Source of the DNA: a virus
Virus record (IMG/VR): IMGVR_UViG_3300027805_000032
Span: 1 to 40,920 of that record
Strand: one strand, 5' to 3'
Length of the DNA stretch: 40,920 nucleotides
Below the pieces are notes generated by a model, which was given only the letters and a program-made list of their open reading frames with translations, searched no databases and had not been told where the DNA came from. Every line of letters begins with the position of its first letter. Position 1 is the stretch's first letter. The position numbers were made by a program, and so were the translations under genes. Positions 14,706-21,124 of this stretch are shown here, piece after piece.

Positions 14706-15041
14706 ATGGCTATCCGCGAGCGTCAGCGTTGGTTCCTGAAAGAGTGGCGCACACATCGTGGGCTTACTCAGCAGCAACTTGCGGACCGCCTCGACACGAC
14801 CAAGTCCGTGATATCGGCGCTGGAAAACGGCAAGCAGCGCTGGAACCAGGACATAGTCGAACTGGCCGCAGAGGCTCTGAATTGCGAGCCAGCAGACCTT
14901 ATCGTCCGCGATCCGACCGCGCCGGACGCGATATGGTCGATTTGGGAACGGGTGCCGCCACAGAACCGCGACCTAGCTGCAAAGACGCTTGAGGCGTTCA
15001 CCGCGCCGCGCGCCAGCAAGCCCTCGAAAAAAGCCGGATAA
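14706..15041 (+). CDS. HTH repressor candidate (XRE family)
   Basis: This protein has 111 residues from the ATG at 14706. A longer in-frame reading from 14601 crosses the operators and is rejected. The HTH (about 18-52) reads THRGLTQQQLADRLDTTKSV then ISALENGKQRW. A C-terminal region (LAAKTLEAFTAPRASKPSKKAG) is basic. There is no LexA-type protease domain, so SOS self-cleavage induction is not expected. It reads toward the recombination and integrase genes, as the lambda cI side does, and is the better repressor candidate of the pair. Which of the two is the lysogenic repressor is not settled. Confidence 0.82.
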   Translation: MAIRERQRWFLKEWRTHRGLTQQQLADRLDTTKSVISALENGKQRWNQDIVELAAEALNCEPADLIVRDPTAPDAIWSIWERVPPQNRDLAAKTLEAFTAPRASKPSKKAG

Positions 15042-15083
15042 TCAGACTTAACCCGCTGCAATTCCAAACCTTGCGAAAGCGGG

Positions 15084-15106
15084 GTTCGTTTTTTACGAAC
15101 TTTTTT
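15084..15106 (+). terminator. Operator-like repeat 4 doubling as an intrinsic terminator
   Basis: GTTCGT-TTTTT-ACGAAC (15084-15100) is a perfect 6-bp inverted repeat matching the operator consensus, followed at once by TTTTTT (15101-15106). The stem plus T-tract directly after the HTH stop at 15041 also makes a rho-independent terminator. Repressor binding and termination may share this site. Confidence 0.6.
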
Positions 15107-15127
15107 GCGCCGCCTACTTGCCAACGT

Positions 15128-15144
15128 GTTCGGATTTTGCGAAC
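15128..15144. promoter_or_regulatory. Operator-like inverted repeat 5
   Basis: GTTCG-GATTTTG-CGAAC, a perfect 5-bp inverted repeat on the 17-base consensus, 28 bases before the start at 15173. A weak -35-like TTGCCA (15118-15123) overlaps its edge. It probably controls the rightward early operon. Confidence 0.7.
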
Positions 15145-15172
15145 CTGCTCTCACACCACTTGGGAGCAACAC

Positions 15173-15547
15173 ATGATCACGGAAATCGAGACACAAGCCG
15201 AAGTTATCAGCCTCAGCGGAGCGGAAGCTGGCCGCGCGATCTGGCTGGCAATTGACTGCGCCATTGAGGCCGGTCTGTCGGCCAAGCACGCCCGCTACAT
15301 GTTCGACGCGATGCTTGAAACCATCGTGGACGAGATGTCAGGCACAGAAGCCGCGCTGTTTTCGGCAAGCGCATACGAGACGCTGCCGATGTCCGCCACA
15401 TCGACTGCGGATCGGGCGAAGATCGATAGCGACGCATGGCGCGCTTACGAAGTGTTCGTTGGCGATGCGCGCGAGGCCGCTGCTGAGGACCGCGCCGACT
15501 ATTACAACGATCTGGCCCGCGACGAGCGCCTGCTGGGGGCTCTGTGA
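15173..15547 (+). CDS. First gene of the rightward early operon, unknown function
   Basis: This protein has 124 residues from the ATG at 15173, with a GGGAG ribosome-binding site 7-11 bases upstream. A longer reading through the operators is rejected. It is acidic, helical and Ala/Glu/Asp-rich (AEVISLSGAEAGRAIWLAID, then YMFDAMLETIVDEMSGTE). It could be an N- or cIII-position regulator or anti-host protein. No family is recognised. Confidence 0.72.
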   Translation: MITEIETQAEVISLSGAEAGRAIWLAIDCAIEAGLSAKHARYMFDAMLETIVDEMSGTEAALFSASAYETLPMSATSTADRAKIDSDAWRAYEVFVGDAREAAAEDRADYYNDLARDERLLGAL

Positions 15548-15819
15548 TGACCATCTATCCCGAAACATCATGCAGCCAGTGCGGCGCAGAATTCGGTCCC
15601 GGCACGCACGGCTTCTCGCATTGCGCTGACCACACCCTTGCTTCAACTGAGACAGCATCTCTCAAACAGGCTCGTCTGCGGACGATCAAGCTTCACCGTG
15701 AAGCGTTCGATGCGGACCTCATCCTCGGCGCTTCGCGCATTGCACAGGCAATCGACAAGATCGACGCCGAACTAGCGCGTCGTGGCGAGTACCTCGCAGC
15801 GATCAAAGGTGCAGCATGA
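15547..15819 (+). CDS. Small protein with a zinc-binding-like N-terminus
   Basis: This protein has 90 residues from the ATG at 15547 (the GTG one codon earlier is also possible), overlapping the upstream stop. The N-terminus has CSQCGAEFGPGTHGFSHCAD followed by H, a plausible Cys/His zinc site. The rest is a charged helix (LKQARLRTIKLHREAFDADL). No family is recognised. It overlaps the next gene by 4 bases. Confidence 0.7.
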   Translation: MTIYPETSCSQCGAEFGPGTHGFSHCADHTLASTETASLKQARLRTIKLHREAFDADLILGASRIAQAIDKIDAELARRGEYLAAIKGAA

Positions 15820-16049
15820 GCAACGTTCAAGTCATCGAAGAGCATATCACTCAGCTTCACAGCATGCTTGACGATGCTGCCAAACACGTAGGTCGGCAGC
15901 GCCTGCGCATCAAGAAGCTAGAAGCCCTGCTCGTCGCCTGCGCCGAATATCTGGAGCCCTACAGCGACGTTGTTGACGGCAGCTACGGAGAGCCCGTCCC
16001 GAACGCTGCGATGGCTTTGCTTTCAGAGATCAATGAGGAAATCACATGA
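15816..16049 (+). CDS. Small coiled-coil early protein, unknown
   Basis: This protein has 77 residues. A helical heptad-like region (VQVIEEHITQLHSMLDDAAK, then RQRLRIKKLEALLVACAEYL) is followed by a short acidic end. It overlaps both neighbours by 4 bases (ATGA). It has no catalytic motif or membrane segment. Confidence 0.68.
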   Translation: MSNVQVIEEHITQLHSMLDDAAKHVGRQRLRIKKLEALLVACAEYLEPYSDVVDGSYGEPVPNAAMALLSEINEEIT

Positions 16050-16309
16050 TCGCCCACGTTGAAATGCTGCTCGCCAACCGCCTGCCGCACGAAGAGAAAG
16101 CTGGCGTCCGCTACACAACGCTGGAAGGCGTCGTCGCTGAGTTCACCCGCAAGATGCAGGCGCTGGAAGACGCACAGGACAAGCTGTTCCGCTGCACCTG
16201 CGACCACGATGAGACTTTCGATCTGGACGAGTGGCTGTCTGCGCCGAGCCGGATCAACCCGCTTGCAGCCGCCGCTGCTGTGAACATGCGCAAGGAATGG
16301 AACTCATGA
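16046..16309 (+). CDS. Small early protein, unknown
   Basis: This protein has 87 residues, is helical, and has an acidic segment containing CTCDHDETFDLDEW. That could bind a metal, but the spacing fits no known finger. It directly precedes and overlaps the ERF gene by 4 bases, so it may belong to the recombination module. Confidence 0.66.
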   Translation: MIAHVEMLLANRLPHEEKAGVRYTTLEGVVAEFTRKMQALEDAQDKLFRCTCDHDETFDLDEWLSAPSRINPLAAAAAVNMRKEWNS

Positions 16310-17052
16310 CCGCCGTTACAAAGCACGAACTACGGGGCCAGGTTGAGCCCATCGTCTCAGAGAACGCCGCAGTCATGGCAATCATCGAGCGGGCCGCTCT
16401 GAACCCCGACGTTGACGCCGCGAAGATGGATCAGCTCTTTGCGTTGCAGGAGAAGGTTCTCGCGCGCAATGCACGCACCGCCTACTTCCGCGCGCTGGCG
16501 CAGATGGCTGCTGCGATGCCCGCCATCGAGGAAAAGGGCAGAGGCCACAACTCGGCCAAGTACGCCAAGTGGGAAGACATTCAGGCCAAGGTGACGCCGG
16601 TTCTCGGTGCCAATGGCTTTGCCCTGTCCTTCCGCACGAAGGTCGAGGAAAAGGCTATCCGCATCACCGCCATTCTGGCGCATCGCGAGGGCCACACGGA
16701 AGAGAACGAGCTGGTCCTGCCCGCTGACAACAGCGGCAGCAAGAATGCTGTCCAGGCGGTTGGGTCATCAATCACTTACGGTATGCGCTACACGGCCTGC
16801 GCCCTGTTGAACATCCAGACAGGCACGACTGACGATGACGGTCAGGCTGCTGGTGGTGAGCCAGAGGTGGAGTTCGTTACTGACGATCAACTAATCGAAC
16901 TGCGGGAACTGATGAAGCAGACCGCGACCAACGAAAAGAAATTTGCCGCCTACCTCAAGGAAGACCGCCTCGACGCCATGACGGTCCAGAAGTTTGAGCA
17001 GGCCCGCGCCGCACTGAAGGCCAAAGCCGACGCAATGGTAGGTGCGAAATGA
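16306..17052 (+). CDS. erf: ERF-family single-strand annealing protein
   Basis: This protein has 248 residues from the ATG at 16306, coupled to the upstream stop. A longer reading from 16231 would overlap the previous gene by 79 bases. ERF marks are present: KGRGHNSAKYAKWEDIQAKV (about 77-97) and GSSITYGMRYTACALLNI (about 150-167), with a Lys/Ala-rich C-terminal helix. ERF proteins form rings on single-stranded DNA and anneal complementary strands. The exonuclease that feeds it is the next gene, so the two form a Red-like recombination pair. It may also circularise the genome on entry. Confidence 0.9.
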   Translation: MTAVTKHELRGQVEPIVSENAAVMAIIERAALNPDVDAAKMDQLFALQEKVLARNARTAYFRALAQMAAAMPAIEEKGRGHNSAKYAKWEDIQAKVTPVLGANGFALSFRTKVEEKAIRITAILAHREGHTEENELVLPADNSGSKNAVQAVGSSITYGMRYTACALLNIQTGTTDDDGQAAGGEPEVEFVTDDQLIELRELMKQTATNEKKFAAYLKEDRLDAMTVQKFEQARAALKAKADAMVGAK

Positions 17053-17672
17053 TCGAACAAGGCACACCCGAATGGAAGGCCCAGCGTCTCGGCAAGGTCA
17101 CGGCGTCCCGCGTCTCTGACGTGATTGCCAAAACGAAAACCGGCTACAGCACGTCGCGCACCAACTACGCTGCTCAACTAGTCTGTGAGCGCCTGACTGG
17201 CACAGCGGCAGAGAACTACACCAACGCAGCAATGGCTTGGGGCACGGAGAAAGAGCCAGAAGCCCGCGCGGCCTATGAGTTCATGCGCAACGTGGACGTG
17301 GTCGCGGCAGGCTTCGTAGATCACCCGAACATCAAGGAAAGCGGCGCCAGCCCTGACGGCTATGTGGGCGAGGACGGGCTTATCGAGATCAAATGCCCGA
17401 TCTCAGCAACGCACATTGAGACGCTGCTGAGCGGCAAGATCCCCGACAAGTACGTGGTGCAGATGCTCTGGCAAATGGCCTGCACAGGTCGCCAGTGGTG
17501 CGACTATGTCAGCTTCGACCCGCGTCTGCCGGCGCACCTGCAACTGTTCGTGAAACGGCTGCACCGCAACGGCCCAAGGATCGAGGAACTGGAAAGCGAA
17601 GTGAAGGGCTTTCTGGTCGAGGTCGCGGACACTCTCGATAAGCTGGGCAAGCTGGAGAGGCTGGCAGCATGA
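17049..17672 (+). CDS. YqaJ / lambda-exonuclease-like 5'-3' exonuclease
   Basis: This 207-residue enzyme has the YqaJ/lambda Exo pattern: R21 in KVTASRVSDVIAK, WGTEKEPEARAAYE (64-77), SPDGYV (101-106, D103) and IEIKCP (112-117, E113 and K115), the PD-(D/E)XK metal site. It resects double-stranded ends to give the single strands bound by the upstream ERF protein. Length is close to lambda Exo (226). It is coupled to erf by a 4-base overlap. Confidence 0.92.
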   Translation: MIEQGTPEWKAQRLGKVTASRVSDVIAKTKTGYSTSRTNYAAQLVCERLTGTAAENYTNAAMAWGTEKEPEARAAYEFMRNVDVVAAGFVDHPNIKESGASPDGYVGEDGLIEIKCPISATHIETLLSGKIPDKYVVQMLWQMACTGRQWCDYVSFDPRLPAHLQLFVKRLHRNGPRIEELESEVKGFLVEVADTLDKLGKLERLAA

Positions 17673-18001
17673 GCCGCGACGGGGAGAACCGCCCTCACTC
17701 CGAAATCTACCGCGAAGCAGCGGAAGACTGGTGCGACAAGGACGCAGCGGCCCGGATGCTTGAGGAGTGCAAAACGGCGTTCCTCGAAAAGCGGAAGAAC
17801 GATCTGGACCCGGATCTTCCGGATTCGCACCGCGAACGCATCGTCAAGGCGTCGGAGGAATGGCGCGACTATCTCAAGAAGATGGTCAACGCCAAGACGG
17901 CTGCGAACCGGGCGAAGATCAACCTGAATTACATTGAAATGCGGGGCTGGGAGCAGCGCTCTACCGAGGCCAACCGTCGTGCTGAGATGAGGCTGACGTG
18001 A
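17669..18001 (+). CDS. Small charged protein of the recombination operon, unknown
   Basis: This protein has 110 residues and is very rich in Glu, Lys, Arg and Ala, probably all helix (AAARMLEECKTAFLEKRKND, then EWRDYLKKMVNAKTAANRAK). Similar small genes accompany exonucleases in alphaproteobacterial prophages, but no function is known to me. It overlaps both neighbours by 4 bases. Confidence 0.72.
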   Translation: MSRDGENRPHSEIYREAAEDWCDKDAAARMLEECKTAFLEKRKNDLDPDLPDSHRERIVKASEEWRDYLKKMVNAKTAANRAKINLNYIEMRGWEQRSTEANRRAEMRLT

Positions 18002-18432
18002 CGACTGACACGCTCCCGTATGACCCGACCGCACCGAAGCAGCTTCCGAAACCGGGACCGCGCAAGCCGCTCAGCAAGTTCGACTTCGCCACGAAGTTTC
18101 TAGAGCAGGCTGGCAAGTGCTACCTGTGCGGACAACGTCTCGTGCGCGGCCAAATCATCGACGAGCATGATCCGCCACGCGAGACGATGCCTGCCGACAT
18201 CTGCGACGATCTGCGGTTTCGCAAGCTGGCGTGCAAGCCGTGCGCGAAGGTCAAGACGGTCGGGGACCAGGCGCTCATCGGACACATGCGCCGCGTCAGA
18301 GGCGAGAGCGGCCAAGTCAAGCGCCGGAAGGAACGCGGCGGATCAATGATTAAGAGCGCCAGCGAGATTCAATCGCGCGGATTCAACAAGTCCCTGCGCA
18401 AACGGATGAACCAAAAGGTCGAAGCACGATGA
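17998..18432 (+). CDS. HNH-like endonuclease or zinc-knuckle protein
   Basis: This protein has 144 residues from a GTG at 17998 that overlaps the previous stop (GTGA). A Cys4 knuckle (CYLCG at 41-45 and CKPC at 79-82) frames a central IIDEHDPP (H57), followed by KVKT. The order C-C, DEH, C-C, KT fits an HNH core. The middle Asn is not obvious, so activity is uncertain. The C-terminal third is basic and probably binds DNA. In this operon it could be a recombination or anti-host nuclease. Confidence 0.76.
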   Translation: MTTDTLPYDPTAPKQLPKPGPRKPLSKFDFATKFLEQAGKCYLCGQRLVRGQIIDEHDPPRETMPADICDDLRFRKLACKPCAKVKTVGDQALIGHMRRVRGESGQVKRRKERGGSMIKSASEIQSRGFNKSLRKRMNQKVEAR

Positions 18433-18548
18433 CCCCCGTCGAAATCGACCGCCTCTATGAAAGCGTCATGCTCGCCGCGCCGATGGCGGGGCTGGGAATT
18501 GTTCTGCTGGTGCTGGTGTGGCGCTGGCCAACAGGGAGAGGACCATGA
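18429..18548 (+). CDS. 39-residue single-pass membrane microprotein
   Basis: This protein reads MTPVEIDRLYESVMLAAPMA followed by a hydrophobic stretch GLGIVLLVLVW and a short basic end. The ATG at 18429 overlaps the previous stop, and its own stop overlaps the next start at 18545, both ATGA. One membrane segment is visible. The function is unknown. It resembles in design the microproteins of the leftward operon (9015-9354). Confidence 0.62.
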   Translation: MTPVEIDRLYESVMLAAPMAGLGIVLLVLVWRWPTGRGP

Positions 18549-18715
18549 ACTACCTAGAACGAGCCGACAACCTTCGCGCCTACGCCCAGCGCGCGTGGGC
18601 AGACCGCAATTCCGCGACGGCGATGATCTTGAATGAAGCCGCCGCGACCATTGAGACAATGGCAAAAAGACTGAGCGAGTTGGAGGCGGCGCTCGCAAAG
18701 AAGGTGGAGCCGTGA
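18545..18715 (+). CDS. Small helical protein, unknown
   Basis: This protein has 56 residues from the ATG at 18545, which overlaps the microprotein stop. It is a helical sequence starting MNYLERADNLRAYAQRAWAD with a heptad-like C-terminal half (TMAKRLSELEAALAKK). A GGGAGAGG ribosome-binding site lies just upstream. It ends in a GTGA overlap with the excisionase-like gene. Confidence 0.65.
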   Translation: MNYLERADNLRAYAQRAWADRNSATAMILNEAAATIETMAKRLSELEAALAKKVEP

Positions 18716-19044
18716 GCCCGCTACTTACCACGGAGCAGGTTGCAGAGCTTCTCAGCGTGGACGCTAAGACCGTCCGCACGCTTGCGGACAATGGCGACAT
18801 GCGCGTGGTAAGGATCGGGAAACGTTGTCTCCGCTTTGATCCCCGCGACGTTCAGGCATTCATAGAAGGGGCAAAGGCATGTCCGTCTACCCCAAGGGCA
18901 GATACTGGCACTATGACTTCGTCTACCGGGGGAGGCGTTACTATGGCTCGACCGGCCAGGAGACGCGCCGCAGCGCTGAAGCCGTGGAGCGAGCGAAGCG
19001 ACTTGAAGCCGCGACCGGCACGGGTCAGGACGCCGGAGATTTAA
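18712..19044 (+). CDS. xis: Excisionase-like HTH protein
   Basis: This protein has 110 residues from a GTG at 18712. The first 60 residues form a MerR/HTH_17-type winged helix: LLTTEQVAELLSVDAKTVRT, then RVVRIGKRCLRFDPRDVQAF. This is the common design of recombination directionality factors, which bend attachment-site DNA to favour excision. It lies directly before the integrase. The last 55 residues overlap the integrase by 166 bases in another frame and are low-complexity (Arg/Ala/Pro/Thr), so only the N-terminal domain is probably functional. Confidence 0.72.
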   Translation: MSPLLTTEQVAELLSVDAKTVRTLADNGDMRVVRIGKRCLRFDPRDVQAFIEGAKACPSTPRADTGTMTSSTGGGVTMARPARRRAAALKPWSERSDLKPRPARVRTPEI

Positions 19045-19880
19045 CGCTCGACATAGCGGTGAGCCGCTATTTCGATGAGGTAAACCACACGCTGGCGGAG
19101 GCCGTGGACCTTCAACGCCGCATCAATGTCGTGCTGGATTGTGTGGGCAAAGGCAAGCTGCTGCGGGAAATTGACACCGCGACGATTGCCGACGCGATCC
19201 GCAGGCGCCGCAAGTATCCCGGTCGCACCCCTGCCCCAGCCACGATCAACCGCGACCTGATCGACCACACGCTAAGGCCGCTGCTCAACCGCGCGCGGAA
19301 GGTCTGGGGAGCCCGCAGCCTGCCCGCGATCGACTGGCGGGCCGTGCGGCTGAAGGAGCCCAAGGGCATCGTGCGGGAGTTCACTGACGCGGAAATCAAC
19401 GCGTGGCGCGACGGGCTGGAGCCTGTGCCCCGCCTCGCGCTTGATCTGATGCTGACTTACGGGCTTCGGTTCGGGGAGCTGTTTTTCCTGCCGGCCGATG
19501 TGGACGGCGTCGGCGCCCGCCTCACCCTGCGCAACCGCAAGGCGGGCGATACGCTCACCATCCCGCTAGTGTCGGAACACGCCCGCACGCTGGCCGCGAT
19601 GGCATCGACGCGCCAGGCTGACGCCTACGTGTTCCCGTACACCTATTGGGGGCTGATGAGCCGCCTGCGCACGGCAGCGGCCAAGGCAGAGCTAGGGGCG
19701 CGTGCAATCCACGGGGCACGCCACCATGCGGCGACCACGCTCCTGCGCACCACGGGCAATCTGAGGCTCACCCAGCGCATGCTGGGGCACGCCTCGATAC
19801 AGTCCACCATGCGCTATGCCCACGCCACGGAAAGCGATCTGCGAGACGCCTTGAACACCATGCACCGGGCGCGGAAATGA
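18879..19880 (+). CDS. int: Tyrosine-family integrase
   Basis: This 333-residue protein has an N-terminal arm-binding part (MSVYPKGRYWHYDFVYRGRR, beta-rich), a core-binding helical domain (about 55-140) and a catalytic domain. All catalytic residues are visible: R197 (TYGLRFGEL), K221 (RNRKAGDT), H278 and R281 (IHGARHH), H304 (LGHASIQ) and the nucleophile Y313 (MRYAHAT). It integrates and excises the phage at attP, which lies directly downstream (19897-20145). It is transcribed toward attP as the last gene of the rightward operon. Confidence 0.95.
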   Translation: MSVYPKGRYWHYDFVYRGRRYYGSTGQETRRSAEAVERAKRLEAATGTGQDAGDLTLDIAVSRYFDEVNHTLAEAVDLQRRINVVLDCVGKGKLLREIDTATIADAIRRRRKYPGRTPAPATINRDLIDHTLRPLLNRARKVWGARSLPAIDWRAVRLKEPKGIVREFTDAEINAWRDGLEPVPRLALDLMLTYGLRFGELFFLPADVDGVGARLTLRNRKAGDTLTIPLVSEHARTLAAMASTRQADAYVFPYTYWGLMSRLRTAAAKAELGARAIHGARHHAATTLLRTTGNLRLTQRMLGHASIQSTMRYAHATESDLRDALNTMHRARK

Positions 19881-19896
19881 ACGCCTTGGCAACACG

Positions 19897-20145
19897 CTTC
19901 GGGACTATGTCGGGACTTTCCACGGTACTTGGGGGTTCCGTATTCCCTCTGTTCCCCGAACGCGCCTCATGCGTCACGCGAAGGACTGGCGGAAAAGCGT
20001 TGAATTTGCGACAGTTCTGGAAATGCGGGCGTGGCGGAACTGGTAGACGCACCAGACTTAAAAACCGTTGCCGCAGCGTCACTTTCGCCTTTGTTTGCAG
20101 GCGTTTTGAGCGTTTCGAGTTTTCGACTTCGGGACTATGTCGGGA
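19897..20145. other. attP: attP: tRNA-Leu 5' half flanked by 19-bp arm repeats
   Basis: CTTCGGGACTATGTCGGGA occurs at 19897-19915 and again, identical, at 20127-20145. The unit GGGACT(A/T)T is also repeated inside the first copy. These look like integrase arm sites. Between them, 20025-20063 reads as the first 39 bases of a tRNA-Leu(UAA): acceptor strand GCGGGCG, D arm, anticodon 5' stem CCAGA and loop CTTAAAA. The 3' anticodon stem and all later tRNA parts are missing. The region (254 bases from 19881 to 20134) has no gene. Confidence 0.78.
20025..20063 (+). other. Partial tRNA-Leu(UAA), 5' half, probable att core
   Basis: Base pairing in the D stem (GCG/CGC) and an intact anticodon loop with UAA are visible. 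After the loop, ACCGT cannot pair with CCAGA, so it is not a functional tRNA. Identity with the host gene probably ends in or near the anticodon loop, a common crossover place for tyrosine integrases. Confidence 0.75.
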
Positions 20146-20431
20146 GATGGGCGCATTGTGCGGGGGCCACAATCTTCACGGCTCGCTCTGGAAGCCAGCG
20201 GGAGCCAGCAAGCACGAGGCACGAGCCCTGACGGTATTCAGCCGCAAAGCCTGACCGCTCCCATCGCGCCTTGCAGTCGTGCTCCAGCCCAAGCAGCCAG
20301 ATGCCAGCGCCAACAGCCCCGGCGATCAGGACAGCCGTAGCCATCAAGAGCGCCGGGGATAGCGGTATGCGGATGATCCTAGACGTTCCAGCGCTTGGCA
20401 AAGTAGGGCCATGCGACAACGCCGACAGCAA
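20135..20431 (-). CDS. Small single-pass membrane protein at the end of the late operon
   Basis: This protein has 98 residues. One membrane segment (about 29-48, LLMATAVLIAGAVGAGIWLL) is followed by a soluble tail with four cysteines (CKARWERSG, CLVLAG, CAHL). The N-terminus overlaps the 73-residue gene by 53 bases. Its stop lies inside the downstream arm repeat of attP. It may be part of the lysis cassette, for example an antiholin or accessory holin, or a lysogenic conversion gene. The start is uncertain. Confidence 0.6.
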   Translation of the reverse strand: MLSALSHGPTLPSAGTSRIIRIPLSPALLMATAVLIAGAVGAGIWLLGLEHDCKARWERSGFAAEYRQGSCLVLAGSRWLPERAVKIVAPAQCAHLPT

Positions 20432-20600
20432 GCAGGATCAGCCAGTTACGGACCGGGGTCAGGAACGGGATCGGCTCGAAATCAGGCACAATGATCGCGG
20501 TAACCGCAAGCGCGATCAGGACGCTCCAGAGGATAGCCCGGAACCGACGCCAGAAGATTTTCATATCGATATCGGGAACAGAGATTTGAGTGGTGGCCAC
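20379..20600 (-). CDS. Holin candidate, two membrane segments
   Basis: This protein has 73 residues from a GTG at 20598-20600 with AAGGAG nine bases upstream. A basic N-terminal segment (FWRRFRAILW) precedes two hydrophobic stretches (about 23-39 LWSVLIALAVTAIIVP and 51-67 WLILLAVGVVAWPYF) and a basic end. A small two-segment membrane protein next to the spanins and endolysin is a good holin candidate. The endolysin also has its own membrane domain, so the pore-former is not proven. Confidence 0.62.
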   Translation of the reverse strand: MATTQISVPDIDMKIFWRRFRAILWSVLIALAVTAIIVPDFEPIPFLTPVRNWLILLAVGVVAWPYFAKRWNV

Positions 20601-20649
20601 GGCTTTAGTCTCCTTGAGTAAATGCCGCTAGGCGGCGGGGGTAAACGGA

Positions 20650-20928
20650 TCAGACGCGGCAAATGCCAGCGTCAAAGGTTGTCGGGCGCAGATGATCGCA
20701 AGCGCACCACAGCGCATGGTTGTGGTCGCCAATCTGCTCCGCTGTTTCCAGCGTCAGGATGTCATTGCGCGAGATCAGGATCGCCTTGCCGGTCGAGCAC
20801 AGAGCCTCGCGCCATATCGCCTTGTCAGTCGCGGTAATGAGGGTCGCTGAGGGTTGCGCCGGTTTGGTTTGGCAGGACGCTAGCAGAGGGATGGCTGCGC
20901 ACAGCGTCAGCTTCGCGGACAACTTCAT
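20650..20928 (-). CDS. o-spanin (outer membrane lipoprotein)
   Basis: This protein has 92 residues from the ATG at 20926-20928. The lipoprotein signal MKLSAKLTLCAAIPLLASCQ has the lipobox LASC and C19 as the lipidated residue. The mature part is short (74 residues) with several Cys. The gene overlaps the i-spanin gene by 104 bases in a different frame, the classic Rz/Rz1 arrangement. It would sit in the outer membrane and join the i-spanin to disrupt it after peptidoglycan is cut. Confidence 0.8.
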   Translation of the reverse strand: MKLSAKLTLCAAIPLLASCQTKPAQPSATLITATDKAIWREALCSTGKAILISRNDILTLETAEQIGDHNHALWCACDHLRPTTFDAGICRV

Positions 20929-21124
20929 CGGTATTCTCCGAAATGTTTGAGATGACTTCACGCTCGACCTCCGCGGCTTCCTTGTCGCGCCGATCGTTCA
21001 CTTCCTTCCGCGCCCTTGCCTTCTCCTGCTGGACATAGGTGAAGCCCACGAGCACGCCGGCCACCACGAGCCAGACCCAGCCTGGAACCTTCTTGAGAAA
21101 TTCCCAGATTGTTGCGAGGATCAA
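20825..21124 (-). CDS. i-spanin (inner membrane component)
   Basis: This protein has 99 residues from a TTG at 21122-21124 that overlaps the endolysin stop (TTGA). A longer upstream reading lies inside the endolysin gene and is rejected. One membrane segment (about 13-30, VPGWVWLVVAGVLVGFTY) is followed by a charged coiled-coil periplasmic domain (QQEKARARKEVNDRRDKEA and on). This is the Rz-like partner of the o-spanin encoded within its 3' end. Confidence 0.8.
   Translation of the reverse strand: MILATIWEFLKKVPGWVWLVVAGVLVGFTYVQQEKARARKEVNDRRDKEAAEVEREVISNISENTDEVVREADAVRSHPSASVLPNQTGATLSDPHYRD

Noticed and set aside
14612-15144. LexA (SOS) boxes
   Set aside because: The alphaproteobacterial LexA site is a direct repeat GTTC-N7-GTTC. 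The sites here are inverted repeats GTTCG-N7-CGAAC, and the HTH proteins lack a LexA protease domain.
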